Source of the DNA: Eubacterium limosum
GTDB lineage: Bacteria > Bacillota > Clostridia > Eubacteriales > Eubacteriaceae
Reading direction: 5' to 3'
DNA length: 64,000 bases
NCBI RefSeq assembly: GCF_000807675.2
Contig: NZ_CP019962.1
Coordinates: forward strand, 806,001-870,000
In this document: in pieces, positions 8,107 through 17,215 of the stretch
Layout: each line of letters starts with the position of its first letter
Numbering within the stretch: position 1 is the first letter of the stretch
Program-made: the position numbers and the translations under genes
Notes under the pieces: model-generated
Told to the model about the DNA's origin: nothing
Databases searched by the model: none
The model's input: the letters and a program-made list of their open reading frames with translations, nothing else

Positions 8107-8913
8107 ATGAATAAAGAAATCATTATTGGCGACTGGAAAATGCCGGAATGCGATACAGAAGCGTCCATGAACATGTGGAATGCCCGGGCGCAGGAATTCG
8201 CAAAGCAGAGAGGTGTTGAGGAGGACGACTGGGTGGCCGCTCTTGTTAAGCGGCATGGTATGCTGCCGGCGGACGGCGCATTTCTGGATGTGGGCTGCGG
8301 CGCTGGAAAATACACCGTCTATTTTGCGAAACAGTGTGCCGAGGCCTGCGGAACCGATTTTTCGGAGGAAATGATTAAGAGTGCTGAGCAGCGGGCCAGA
8401 GAGGCCGGGACAGACAATGCTTTCTTTTCCTGCGATAACTGGCACACCCTGGAGCTGGCAGAAAAGGGCTGGAAGGGCAAGTTTGACTTTGTGCTGGCCA
8501 ACATGACCCCGGCTATCCAGTCGGCAGAAACCTTTGAAAAACTGACTGAAGCCAGCTGTGGCTGGTGCCTGTACATCCATCCGGTTTTGAGAACCGGCTC
8601 GGTGGCAGACCGGCTTAAAAAGAAAATATTCGGTAAAAAGCCAGAGCCCCGCTATCCTCAGCTTCAGTACGCCTTTAACCTGCTCTGGGAGAAGGGGCTT
8701 TTTCCGGCTGTGGAATACCGGGAGAATAACTGGGTGCGCAGCTTTGAGCTGGAACGGGCTGTCGATATTTTCAAAAACGACCTGAAAAGTAAAAGAACAC
8801 TGACTGCCGAAGAAGAAGCCAGTATTGAAAAATACCTGATCGAGCACGCGGTAAATGGTATTGTGGAGGAAGAAGTCCGGACAACCCAGTTTGCGCTGTA
8901 CTGGGAGGTATGA
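8107..8913 (+). CDS. Class I SAM-dependent methyltransferase of unknown substrate
   Basis: The 268-residue protein contains the SAM-binding motif I FLDVGCGAGKYTVYF (about residues 58-72) and the acidic post-I residue in GTDFSEEMI. The C-terminal half lacks a recognisable substrate domain. AGGAGG lies four bases before the ATG. It stands alone between two terminator-like structures, so it is not obviously part of the flanking transport modules. Small-molecule methylation is the usual role of such stand-alone proteins, but nothing here specifies it. Confidence 0.8.
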   Translation: MNKEIIIGDWKMPECDTEASMNMWNARAQEFAKQRGVEEDDWVAALVKRHGMLPADGAFLDVGCGAGKYTVYFAKQCAEACGTDFSEEMIKSAEQRAREAGTDNAFFSCDNWHTLELAEKGWKGKFDFVLANMTPAIQSAETFEKLTEASCGWCLYIHPVLRTGSVADRLKKKIFGKKPEPRYPQLQYAFNLLWEKGLFPAVEYRENNWVRSFELERAVDIFKNDLKSKRTLTAEEEASIEKYLIEHAVNGIVEEEVRTTQFALYWEV

Positions 8914-8952
8914 TTAAAAAAGACTGGAGGCCAGCCTTTTAGCGTGTCGAAG

Positions 8953-8981
8953 AAAAGGCACAGCCCGAGACTGCGCCTTTT
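8953..8981 (+). terminator. Terminator-like hairpin after the methyltransferase
   Basis: AAAAGGCACAG and CTGCGCCTTTT pair over eleven positions with one mismatch, ending in a short T run. The rest of 8982-9174 shows no gene or clear signal. Confidence 0.5.
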
Positions 8982-9174
8982 ATCCAGATAAGCAAAAAGG
9001 TCCAGGCGCTGTGGTAAATGGCCAGGAATCGTGCCGCGCTATAGGAACAGCCGGACACTGGCGAGATCAAGAATCTACTTTGGTGAAAAAGCTATCCGTG
9101 TAAGGGCGGTGCCCGCAGGATGCTTTTTCTTCCTTAGGTAAAAGGCTTCGTCTCTCAAGGGTTATGACAGACTG

Positions 9175-9204
9175 AAAGACTGGAGGGGGATTCCAGTCTT
9201 TTTT
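9175..9204. terminator. Hairpin terminator between convergent genes
   Basis: AAGACTGGA and TCCAGTCTT pair around GGGGGAT, followed by TTTTTT on the plus strand. The T run is short on the minus strand, so it serves mainly rightward transcripts but may also help end the DASS gene finishing at 9213. Confidence 0.6.
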
Positions 9205-9212
9205 CGATGATG

Positions 9213-10595
9213 TTATATAAGTCCGATAAGCATCCAATATGGAACAGCGATGGCAAGGACAAAGACAAAGCTTAAAACCATCTTGGTCCCCCATATTCTG
9301 GTAAAATCTTTGCCGCTGGTTAAGTTATACCCCATAAAAATAAGGACGAGTGCCCATTGATACGGGAACAGGATTTCTGTGGTTGACAGGTTCATGGTGT
9401 AGTAGATGACAAGCGGACTGATGCCAAGGCTGAGGGCAATTTGAGTGAGAGGAACGGTTAAGGTCGCGTAAGTCGCAAGTGGTGTCAGGAAAATTTTAGC
9501 GACGACACAGACCAGCCAGACTGCTCCGATAACAAAGAATACACTTTTCCCCTGAAGCAGCGGCAGCACCGCGTTAGCGATGATCTGGCCTATTCCCAGA
9601 GAGTTTGCAACATGACCAATGGACAGACACGCGGTGGTGAAAATGGCCATGGTAAAATTGATTTTACTGATATCGACAGGCTTGCCTACATTGATTCCCG
9701 GAATAAAGAAAAGCAACGGAATTAGGGCAAAGCCCCAACCGACATCAATACCATGGATGTCGCTGGTAAACATGAAAATAAACAATAGAGAGACCACAAT
9801 GATGGACTTTTTTTCTTCAAGGGATACTTTTCCAAGTTTTGAGTACTCCTGAATGGCATAATCCTTAATATCAATCTGTTTTTTTGGTTTGCAAAGCTTA
9901 ATAACCATAAAAATACAAACTGCGAGCCAGAGAACAAATGGAATATTATTGATAAAATATTGAAGCCATGTTATCTGAACCGGAGCGACCTCTTTGCCTA
10001 AAGAAGGCATGATTGCAAAGGTCGGATTGTACAGAAAGAAAGTAGGAAACCATGAGGCAAAAAAACCACCCATCATAATGCCAGCACTCTCTCTTGATTT
10101 TTCAAAATTTAAAGCCTTGCAGATACCAAAAGATAAAGCGGCCATTGGGACATATGCCTTGCCGGGTGCGATGAGATTTAGTATAATCCCCGCGATGGCA
10201 AGCCCCCAGAGAATACCGCTGTAGGTACCGCCCGTTTTAATAATGCTCCAAAAAGCAACTCTGTTTAGCAGTCCGATTCTCTCCAGAACATTGGCGAGTA
10301 AAAACCCACCCATAAACATCCAGGGAATATTGCTGAACCAAGCGGCAAAAGCAATGTTTGGTTCAGCGACATTCAGGAGCATGTAAGAAACAGGCAGGGC
10401 GACTGCCACAACAAAATTTGGCAAAATATTAAAAGCGAACAAAAGAATTGCCGTGAGTGTAATTGCGGAGAAGGTTCTCAGCTGTGGGGTAAAAACACCC
10501 TGTGTGGGAATCAGCATGACGATAATGGGCGCAGCGATCACACAGATCCACATGATCAATGTTTTGGGATTTGTTTTACGAATAGCATCTGGCAT
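9213..10595 (-). CDS. DASS/SLC13-family anion transporter (copy 1)
   Basis: The 460-residue membrane protein has the divalent-anion:sodium symporter layout, with the pattern PWMFMGGFLLANVLERIGLLNR near residue 90 and KAYVPMAALSFGICKAL near residue 145; a duplicated half follows with TPLATYATLTVPL. Family members import dicarboxylates, sulfate or other organic anions. AAAGGAGG lies before the ATG. It is 17 nt downstream of the UroD-family gene and a second DASS gene lies upstream, so the module probably handles an anionic methylated compound such as an aromatic acid methyl ether; that substrate is inferred only. Confidence 0.85.
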   Translation of the reverse strand: MPDAIRKTNPKTLIMWICVIAAPIIVMLIPTQGVFTPQLRTFSAITLTAILLFAFNILPNFVVAVALPVSYMLLNVAEPNIAFAAWFSNIPWMFMGGFLLANVLERIGLLNRVAFWSIIKTGGTYSGILWGLAIAGIILNLIAPGKAYVPMAALSFGICKALNFEKSRESAGIMMGGFFASWFPTFFLYNPTFAIMPSLGKEVAPVQITWLQYFINNIPFVLWLAVCIFMVIKLCKPKKQIDIKDYAIQEYSKLGKVSLEEKKSIIVVSLLFIFMFTSDIHGIDVGWGFALIPLLFFIPGINVGKPVDISKINFTMAIFTTACLSIGHVANSLGIGQIIANAVLPLLQGKSVFFVIGAVWLVCVVAKIFLTPLATYATLTVPLTQIALSLGISPLVIYYTMNLSTTEILFPYQWALVLIFMGYNLTSGKDFTRIWGTKMVLSFVFVLAIAVPYWMLIGLI

Positions 10596-10612
10596 GGGGT
10601 GCCTCCTTTAAG

Positions 10613-11998
10613 TTAAATGATTGTAAAAATCATTTTGTAAAGCATGTCTTCATAGGACTGAAGAAGAGGATCAACGGTGGATTCAAGCGACGTTTCAATT
10701 TCATTTTTAGGGACATCTTTCCAATTTATGTAGAAAGGCGACTCAAATGAGCTGACAGTGGTACTTGGTTTTTCGTATGGATTATTGTCAGAGCCTTTGG
10801 CTGTTTCTCCTGCGTTTTGATAATTAGTATTTTCAGCAACATACTGGATAACAGCAGCGTAGTTCTCGATATTGATCGTATCAAGCGACATGGCGCTTTT
10901 ATCAAAGTTAAAGATGAAGCGTCCGCCCGGAGCCATAATATCAATCATTTCCTTTGCCTTATCAATGCATTCCTGTTTTGTGCCGGTCTTTGTCAGGGTG
11001 ATGGGATATAATCCAGATAGAATATGTTTATTGCCAAGCTTTTCCTTAATGATTTTAGGATCACCGTATTCAAACTGAATCCTGGTATTTTCCGGAAGAT
11101 CCTGGAGCAGGTCAAGATAACGCATCCAGTCATGCTCACAAAAAAGTGACGCTGTCTGCCCGTTTTCTGCCATAATATGGATAAATTTAGAGAAGGAGGG
11201 CCAGTATATTTTTTCAAAGTCTTTTTTTCTTAAGTATGTTCCGAGATGAAGCGGCATAAAAACTTCTCCAAGCTTATGAGTTTTAGCGGGAAGGCCTCTT
11301 TTTACCTGCATGGGCAGCATCGCTTCACAGGCTTCAATAATTTTTTCCGGACGCTGGCGGACATCCATGTAAATACCTTTAACGCCTCTCAAAAAATCAC
11401 CGATAAGGTCAAATGATGCCTGACATAATGTGTTTGCGCCTGCCGGGGGTGTAAAGTAACCATATTTTTTGAAAACAGGAGCCTTAATCGCATTGAATTT
11501 TGCCTGATGGTCATAAAAGGCTTTCATTGCTTCGGCTAAAACCATACCAGCCCTCGGAGAATCGGTGTCCAGGTTTTCAAAGATACGGGGTAAGGACTTT
11601 GTAACAATAAAAGTGTAGGGATCCTTTATGAAGGCATCATATTCGTCTGCCTTTAGTGTCTCAAGATCAATATGCTGCATATAACCAGTTTGTCCCATTG
11701 AGTAGCCTTTTGAGCCAAGGATCTTAAAGACAGCCGGATTTTTTAAAATGCCGCCGACGGCCGGAGTATCGGATGGGATGAATGCGCAGACGCGGTCCAT
11801 GGCTGTGGTTATATTTTCAGGGTCGAGATCCCAGAGTGTTTTACCGACAGGAATTTCTGAATATTCCAGTGCGGCTTCGAGTGTCATTGAAGCTTTAATC
11901 GGTACACGTTTAGGAATAATACCACTGTACACATCTTCGAATAATTTTGTTCTTTCTGCCTTTTTCTCCAGGGCGCTGGTCATTTTTTGATCGCTCAT
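10613..11998 (-). CDS. UroD-family (MtaA/CmuA-like) probable corrinoid methyltransferase
   Basis: This 461-residue protein resembles the uroporphyrinogen decarboxylase superfamily, best seen in the C-terminal barrel end APGGRFIFNFDKSAMSLDTIN (about residues 360-380) and the preceding FCEHDW segment where MtaA/CmuA-type methyltransferases carry metal ligands. It is longer than true HemE (about 350 residues) and no other haem gene is nearby, so decarboxylase function is unlikely. In acetogens, UroD-superfamily proteins include methyl-transfer enzymes of O-demethylation. No corrinoid protein lies in this module, so it would need a partner encoded elsewhere. Confidence 0.8.
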   Translation of the reverse strand: MSDQKMTSALEKKAERTKLFEDVYSGIIPKRVPIKASMTLEAALEYSEIPVGKTLWDLDPENITTAMDRVCAFIPSDTPAVGGILKNPAVFKILGSKGYSMGQTGYMQHIDLETLKADEYDAFIKDPYTFIVTKSLPRIFENLDTDSPRAGMVLAEAMKAFYDHQAKFNAIKAPVFKKYGYFTPPAGANTLCQASFDLIGDFLRGVKGIYMDVRQRPEKIIEACEAMLPMQVKRGLPAKTHKLGEVFMPLHLGTYLRKKDFEKIYWPSFSKFIHIMAENGQTASLFCEHDWMRYLDLLQDLPENTRIQFEYGDPKIIKEKLGNKHILSGLYPITLTKTGTKQECIDKAKEMIDIMAPGGRFIFNFDKSAMSLDTINIENYAAVIQYVAENTNYQNAGETAKGSDNNPYEKPSTTVSSFESPFYINWKDVPKNEIETSLESTVDPLLQSYEDMLYKMIFTII

Positions 11999-12067
11999 TT
12001 TGTTATCCTCACATATTCAAATGATTTTTGAAGTTCAAACTTTTCTCCATTGCAATGGCTTGACTGA

Positions 12068-12097
12068 ATTATATATTATCTTGTAATTACGAATCAA
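12068..12097 (-). promoter_or_regulatory. Promoter of the UroD-DASS pair
   Basis: On the minus strand TTGATT (12097-12092) and TATAAT (12073-12068) are 18 bases apart, about 70 bases before the UroD start. The inverted repeat at 12113-12145 lies just upstream of the -35, a position typical of activator sites. Confidence 0.6.
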
Positions 12098-12112
12098 CGA
12101 AATAAGAAGACT

Positions 12113-12145
12113 TGTCAATTTACAGCGGTTGACACTTAATTGACA
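12113..12145. promoter_or_regulatory. Inverted TGTCAATT/AATTGACA operator candidate
   Basis: TGTCAATT (12113-12120) and AATTGACA (12138-12145) form an inverted pair with a TTGACA in between, and GTCAATTTACAG at its left edge resembles GTCAATGTACAG at 13639. The same TGTCAATT half site occurs as a perfect palindrome before the HTH regulator, which suggests one regulator binds both. Confidence 0.55.
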
Positions 12146-12160
12146 GCGTATTCAAAAGGC

Positions 12161-13558
12161 CTAAATCAAACCGATTAGCCGCCAGTATGGAATATAAACC
12201 AAAAGCATGTAAAAAAAGTTAAGAATCATAACCGTTCCAAAAATTTTGGTATAGTCCTTTGTCTTAATTAAGCCAAAAGAAAAATAGAAAAGAGGAAGCG
12301 CCCATTCATAGGGAAAAAGGACCTGGCAGGAGGCCTGATACATCTGGTAATAGATTACCAGAGCGTTAATGCCGAGCGATTGCGCGGCCTGCACAAAGGG
12401 AACCGTATAGGTGGCCCAGATTGCCAGAGGGGTCAGTGCGAAGTTGGTAACGACGCAGATTACCCAGATAACCATGAGGGTAAGTGTAACGTTTGAAGCG
12501 CTGAGATGAGGGAGGATCAGTCCGGCAATAAGGCTGCCGAATCCAATATAGTTAGCCACGTAACCAATGGACAGGCAGGAGGCAATGAAAACAATCATGC
12601 CAAAATTGACAGAAGTAAGATCCTCTGGTCTGCCAAGTTTTATGCCAGGAAGGAAGAAAATCAGCGCGACTAAGGGGAATCCCCAGGCAAGAGGCAGGTG
12701 ATGAAGGCTTGAGGTCAGGAAATACAAAAAGACCAGGGCACTGACAAGCGCTGTCTTTTTCTCTGTTTTTGTCATCGGCCCCATCTGCGCAAGTTCATTT
12801 TGGGCGTGATGCACCGCGTTCAGCTTGTGTTCCGGCTTTGTGAGCCGGGCGGTAACAAAGACAAGAATAAAAATCCAAAGGATACTAGGGATGTTGTGAT
12901 AAAAGTACTGAAAGAAGGTCAGATGTGTCTGAGTCACTGTTGAGCCTAATGTCTGCAGGTTATTGATTTCGCTGCTGTAGATAAAATACTTTGGCATATA
13001 GGACGAGAAAAATCCTGTCAGCATGATTCCGGCAGAGGTAGATGATTTTCCGAGTTCCAGCGCTGCGCAGATACCATAGGTGAGCATGGCCATTGGGATA
13101 TAGCTCTCCCCTGGTGCCAGAAAATTCATGATAAATCCAGAGAGAGTGATAGAGAGCAGGAGTTTATAATAAGTATTTCCTGCGTGCGCAATAAGCATAT
13201 AAGCGATTCTTTTAAGAAGGCCAGTCCGCATGAGAATGTTAGAAAGAATCATGCCGCCCATAAACATCCACGGAACTGTGCTTGTCCAGGGAGAAAATAC
13301 CACCTCTGTGGGGGCGAGATTTGTGATATTATAAAATATGGGCAGAATGAGTCCGGCGATAAGCTGCGGAATGTACCCAAACGCAAATATAAAAATAGCC
13401 GTTAAGGTGATGGCCGAAAAAACTTTTATTTCATGGGTAAATACCTCATTTTCAGGTATCAGCATTATAACGGCTGGTACCAGAAGTGTCACAAACCAGG
13501 ACCATTTTTCTTTATTAACCGCTGTGAAATATTTTTTTAGAGTGAATAGAGTATTCAT
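12161..13558 (-). CDS. DASS/SLC13-family anion transporter (copy 2)
   Basis: This 465-residue paralogue of copy 1 shares the PWMFMGGMILSNILMRTGLLKR block near residue 93, the GESYIPMAMLTYGICAAL block and the TPLAIWATYTVPF element in the second half. It lies 162 nt upstream of the UroD gene, separated by a promoter and operator, so it may be transcribed separately. Two related carriers in one module may serve uptake and product exchange, or two related substrates. It starts at the ATG at 13558 after GGAGAGGTAC. Confidence 0.85.
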   Translation of the reverse strand: MNTLFTLKKYFTAVNKEKWSWFVTLLVPAVIMLIPENEVFTHEIKVFSAITLTAIFIFAFGYIPQLIAGLILPIFYNITNLAPTEVVFSPWTSTVPWMFMGGMILSNILMRTGLLKRIAYMLIAHAGNTYYKLLLSITLSGFIMNFLAPGESYIPMAMLTYGICAALELGKSSTSAGIMLTGFFSSYMPKYFIYSSEINNLQTLGSTVTQTHLTFFQYFYHNIPSILWIFILVFVTARLTKPEHKLNAVHHAQNELAQMGPMTKTEKKTALVSALVFLYFLTSSLHHLPLAWGFPLVALIFFLPGIKLGRPEDLTSVNFGMIVFIASCLSIGYVANYIGFGSLIAGLILPHLSASNVTLTLMVIWVICVVTNFALTPLAIWATYTVPFVQAAQSLGINALVIYYQMYQASCQVLFPYEWALPLFYFSFGLIKTKDYTKIFGTVMILNFFYMLLVYIPYWRLIGLI

Positions 13559-13658
13559 GTACCTCTCCTTAAAATGGCATGTCGCTAAATACCAGATATT
13601 CGTACTTTAATTTGATTTTACAAAGAAGCATGAGAGCCGTCAATGTACAGTATGGAAT

Positions 13659-13680
13659 TGTCAATTTTCTAAAATTGACA
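13659..13680. promoter_or_regulatory. Perfect 22-base palindrome, operator candidate
   Basis: TGTCAATTTT (13659-13668) and AAAATTGACA (13671-13680) are exact reverse complements separated by CT. It sits in the intergenic region between the second DASS gene and the divergent HTH regulator and shares its half site with 12113-12145. Autoregulation plus control of the transport genes is the simplest reading. Confidence 0.65.
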
Positions 13681-13723
13681 GTTTATGGACAAATGTACAG
13701 CGCATACGAACAAAGGGGGAAGA

Positions 13724-15196
13724 ATGGAAAGTTATCAGGAATTATCACGATTGGGTTATTTAATGGATCTGTTTCATGTGAAAGGAATGGATCTGGCTAA
13801 TTATCTTCATGTAGATACCTCGTTAATCAGCAAGCTGAAAACAGGAAAACGAAAGATTAACACAAATTCTGAAATATGTGACGAGATTGTGGACTTTTTT
13901 ATCATGCTGGATAAAAGGTCGAATTATGCATCTGTTAAAGGGGTGCTTATAGAGTCGGGGCAGGCATCAAAAGAGACAGAAACGAGCGCGTTGAAGGTAC
14001 TCCTTAAACGTTGGCTTGTAGAAGAAAACGATGCAAACAGTAGCTTTACGGACAAGACCGTCTATACAACAAAGGTTAAAATTTTTCAAGGAAAAACAGG
14101 ACGAAGAAAGGCGGCCCAGGAGTTTATTCAGTCTGTTTTACTGGAGAAAACACCACAGGATATTTTTGTGTTGGACTGGACGGAGCATTATAGCTGGCAG
14201 TCGGAGGATACGGAGTTTTTTAAGGAATGGAAAAAGCAGTACTTGAATATCGCGGAAAAAGGGCATCGAATTGTATTTTTAATTTCGCTGAACCACAGCA
14301 TTGATTATTTGATTAACACACTGCTCTATCGCCTGCCCATGCTGCTTACCGGCAATGTTCAGTATCTGTATTATCCTGTGTACTCACCGCTTCTGTATAA
14401 ACATAATATTGTTGTCTTAAAAAACAAGATGGCTTTAGTGAAAATTGCTGCGGATGAAATTACCCAAAAGGATATTACGCATATGTACACAGACTATCCG
14501 ACAGTCAGGCACTATGAAGAGCTGATTAAGTCTGCCTATACGCTTTGTAAAAAATCCCATGAAGTGATTCATCATCAGGAGATACGGGAGTTGATTAAAA
14601 AACTTCCCTATAAATTGGGAAATACCTATGTCAAGACAAAAATGCCCTTTTCGCTCATTACAACCAGCCAGAGTTTCCAACGTATTTTAATCAAAAACAA
14701 TATCGAGAAAGAGGAACAGAAAGCACTATATGAAATTTATAAAATACATCATAAAAAATTTTCCGATGATATTGTCAATTTCAAATACTGTCTGTTGGTG
14801 AATAAGGAAGCCCTGATACAGGGACTGCACAGCGAAAAGGTCAAATTTCATGAGCTTACATTATTTACAGGAAAAGAAATCATGGTGGATAAGCAGGACG
14901 TCTACAGACAAATTGAGTACTTAATATGGCTGCTGGTCACTTTTCCCAATTTTAATGTTGCTTTTTATCGAAGTGGTCAGGAAAATCTTCTTGACGGTTT
15001 AAATTTATGGCTAAATGAAAACGGTCCGGTTATTATCAATCAGGAAATAGATGATGACTCCTCTATTATTATGGATGAACCATCCATCTGCACTGCCTTT
15101 TATGTTTATGCAGAAAAGTATTGGTATTCAATACCATCCGTTGAAAGAGAAAAAGAGTCTGTTATCCGGCAGTTAAAAAATATGTTGTTAAGCTAG
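13724..15196 (+). CDS. Large HTH regulator with unknown C-terminal domain
   Basis: The 490-residue protein opens with a Cro/C1-like helix-turn-helix: residues about 8-45 contain KGMDLANYLHVDTSLISKLKTGKRKIN. The remaining roughly 430 residues match no domain I recognise; they are hydrophilic, without membrane segments, and could sense a ligand or multimerise. GGGGGAAG precedes the ATG at 13724. Its position divergent from the DASS-UroD module and the shared TGTCAATT motifs suggest it is the local regulator. It is too long for a phage-type repressor, and no phage genes are near. Confidence 0.75.
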   Translation: MESYQELSRLGYLMDLFHVKGMDLANYLHVDTSLISKLKTGKRKINTNSEICDEIVDFFIMLDKRSNYASVKGVLIESGQASKETETSALKVLLKRWLVEENDANSSFTDKTVYTTKVKIFQGKTGRRKAAQEFIQSVLLEKTPQDIFVLDWTEHYSWQSEDTEFFKEWKKQYLNIAEKGHRIVFLISLNHSIDYLINTLLYRLPMLLTGNVQYLYYPVYSPLLYKHNIVVLKNKMALVKIAADEITQKDITHMYTDYPTVRHYEELIKSAYTLCKKSHEVIHHQEIRELIKKLPYKLGNTYVKTKMPFSLITTSQSFQRILIKNNIEKEEQKALYEIYKIHHKKFSDDIVNFKYCLLVNKEALIQGLHSEKVKFHELTLFTGKEIMVDKQDVYRQIEYLIWLLVTFPNFNVAFYRSGQENLLDGLNLWLNENGPVIINQEIDDDSSIIMDEPSICTAFYVYAEKYWYSIPSVEREKESVIRQLKNMLLS

Positions 15197-15293
15197 AGCA
15201 AACTGGTAAGCTGTCCACAGTCATTGACTTATAATAGGACTTCCGATATACTGAGGTTATCAGATAATAAGATTGGGAAAACGAGGCGTAGGG

Positions 15294-17174
15294 ATGAGAG
15301 ATAAGCGCAAACGCTCCGGCCGGCTGCGCAATGGCATCATTGTCATTGCGGCGATTTTGGTTGTGATTGGGGTTTCTTTTGTATATGTTAAATCCGTTGA
15401 GGGGAAAGTCTCAGAGGAAACGGGCCAGTACCTGGAGGAGGTTGGAATCCAGAGTGCTGCGTTGATCAGGCAAAAATTTGATGATGACATCGAAAATCTG
15501 AAGGCCGCAGCTGGGGTCATTGGCGCAACAGACCTGGCGCTGAGCGATGACCAGATTATGGAGGCGCTGCGGCAGATTGATGAAACCCTTGATTTCAGAG
15601 ATGTGGCAGTGGTCGCGGCAGATGGAGTGGCCTATGAGATTAAGGACAATGCGGTTTACAGCTTTGACGTCTCGGATCAGGAGCATTTCCGGTATGCGAT
15701 GGTGGGGGTGCCTGTCATTTCAAACCCGACAGTGCCAAAGGATAACTCGGAGGAGTCCATTGTGATGGCTGTTCCGGTTTACCGGGAAGGCACCATCATT
15801 GGCGTAGTTATGGGCCGGTACTATTTGACGGATCTTATCGAGCTTCTGGACGTCAATACCTTTGAAGGAAAGGGATACTCTTATATGGCCCGGCGCAATG
15901 GCGATGTTTTTGTCACTTCCAATAATGAAAATGCCGATAAAACACTGAAAAATCTGAATACTGATTTTGAAGACTCTTATTTTGAGGACCCTTTTGCCCT
16001 CCAGACCATGCAGGTTAATATGCTGGAGGGTAGAAGCGGCAGTGTATCCTATGTGTGGAATGGCACAAGACGCATTATGCGCTATCTGCCGGTGGGTATT
16101 AACGACTGGTATCTGCTCTCGGTCGTGCCCAACGAGGTGGTCGAGAGCCGGGCGACAGGGCTGGTCATGCAGGCGGCGGTTTTCTGCTGCGTTCTCTTCG
16201 GAGTATTCACAGTGCTCAGTCTGTATGTCCTCGGAATCCAGAGACGGAAAAATGAAGAGCTCCGTAAAACACATCAGGAGCTTAAAACCAATGAACAGCG
16301 CTATGAAATTGTGATGGCCCAGTCAAAGGATATTATTTTTGAGTGGGATATAAAAACAGGGCATATTTATCATTCGGACATGTTCAGGCAAAAATTTGGC
16401 TTTGAGTCCCCCAGTGAGCATTTTCCGGAGGCGATTATTGAAGCCAAAGGGGTGCCCGAAAGCGATGAGACAGTGTTCATGCAGACCTACATGAAAATCG
16501 CTGATGGCGCACCCTATTCCGAGGGTGAGTTCCGCGTGTATGACAGCTGCCACTACCCGCTGTGGTGCCGTTCCCGGGTCAGCCTGATTGTTGATGAAAA
16601 CGGAGCGCCCAGCAAGGGCATCGGTATCCTGATGGATATTGACGAGGAAATGCGGGAAAAGGAAAAGATCATGGAAGCCGCGGAAAAAGATTTTCTGACC
16701 CAGACCTTTAATAGGGGCGCGGCGGAAAGCCGTATTCAGCTGTGGATGAAAGAAAACGCCGGTACCCAAAAGGCCGGGCTGCTGATGATTGACGTGGATG
16801 ATTTTAAACAGGTCAACGATACCTTTGGGCATATCTCCGGTGACCGCGTCCTGAGGGAGGTTACCAGGAAAATCTCCGGTATTTTCAGAGAAAGCGACAT
16901 CGTTGGAAGAATCGGCGGCGACGAATTTGTCGTGCTTATGAAGAATATTCAGGATACAGAGGCGGTGACCAGAAAGGCGCAGGAGATCATCCGGATTTTT
17001 GAGAGCTGCCGTGTTGGAGTCCAGAAAAAGTACTGCATTTCCGGAAGTATCGGCATTGCCCTGTTCCCGGAAAACGGAACAACCTATAAAGAGCTGCTGG
17101 GCAAGGCCGATCAGGCACTGTACTACGCAAAGGCTCATGGGAAAAACCAATTCGTCTATTTCAAAGAGGATTAA
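15294..17174 (+). CDS. Membrane diguanylate cyclase with Cache, PAS and GGDEF domains
   Basis: The 626-residue protein has an N-terminal membrane helix (about residues 13-33), an extracytoplasmic Cache-like sensor region (about 40-290), a second helix near 295, a PAS domain (about 340-450) and a C-terminal GGDEF domain. The catalytic motif GGDEF is intact (RIGGDEFVVLM) and is preceded five residues upstream by RESD, matching the RxxD inhibitory site, so an active, product-inhibited c-di-GMP synthase is expected. I chose the ATG at 15294; a TTG at 15273 is an alternative. The signal sensed is unknown. Confidence 0.88.
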   Translation: MRDKRKRSGRLRNGIIVIAAILVVIGVSFVYVKSVEGKVSEETGQYLEEVGIQSAALIRQKFDDDIENLKAAAGVIGATDLALSDDQIMEALRQIDETLDFRDVAVVAADGVAYEIKDNAVYSFDVSDQEHFRYAMVGVPVISNPTVPKDNSEESIVMAVPVYREGTIIGVVMGRYYLTDLIELLDVNTFEGKGYSYMARRNGDVFVTSNNENADKTLKNLNTDFEDSYFEDPFALQTMQVNMLEGRSGSVSYVWNGTRRIMRYLPVGINDWYLLSVVPNEVVESRATGLVMQAAVFCCVLFGVFTVLSLYVLGIQRRKNEELRKTHQELKTNEQRYEIVMAQSKDIIFEWDIKTGHIYHSDMFRQKFGFESPSEHFPEAIIEAKGVPESDETVFMQTYMKIADGAPYSEGEFRVYDSCHYPLWCRSRVSLIVDENGAPSKGIGILMDIDEEMREKEKIMEAAEKDFLTQTFNRGAAESRIQLWMKENAGTQKAGLLMIDVDDFKQVNDTFGHISGDRVLREVTRKISGIFRESDIVGRIGGDEFVVLMKNIQDTEAVTRKAQEIIRIFESCRVGVQKKYCISGSIGIALFPENGTTYKELLGKADQALYYAKAHGKNQFVYFKED

Positions 17175-17179
17175 AATAA

Positions 17180-17210
17180 AAAAGCTTCGCTGTCCGGCGA
17201 AGCTTTTTTT
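17180..17210. terminator. Bidirectional terminator between convergent genes
   Basis: AAGCTTCGC and GCGAAGCTT pair around TGTCCG, with A and T runs on either side. It can end both the cyclase gene and the leftward membrane protein gene. Confidence 0.85.
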
Positions 17211-17215
17211 ATTGG

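Noticed and set aside
8930-8950. Short hairpin CTGGAGGCCAG after the methyltransferase stop
   Set aside because: Only four base pairs; the hairpin at 8953-8981 is the better terminator candidate.
13724-15196. Phage-type repressor
   Set aside because: Far too long and no phage genes are in the neighbourhood.
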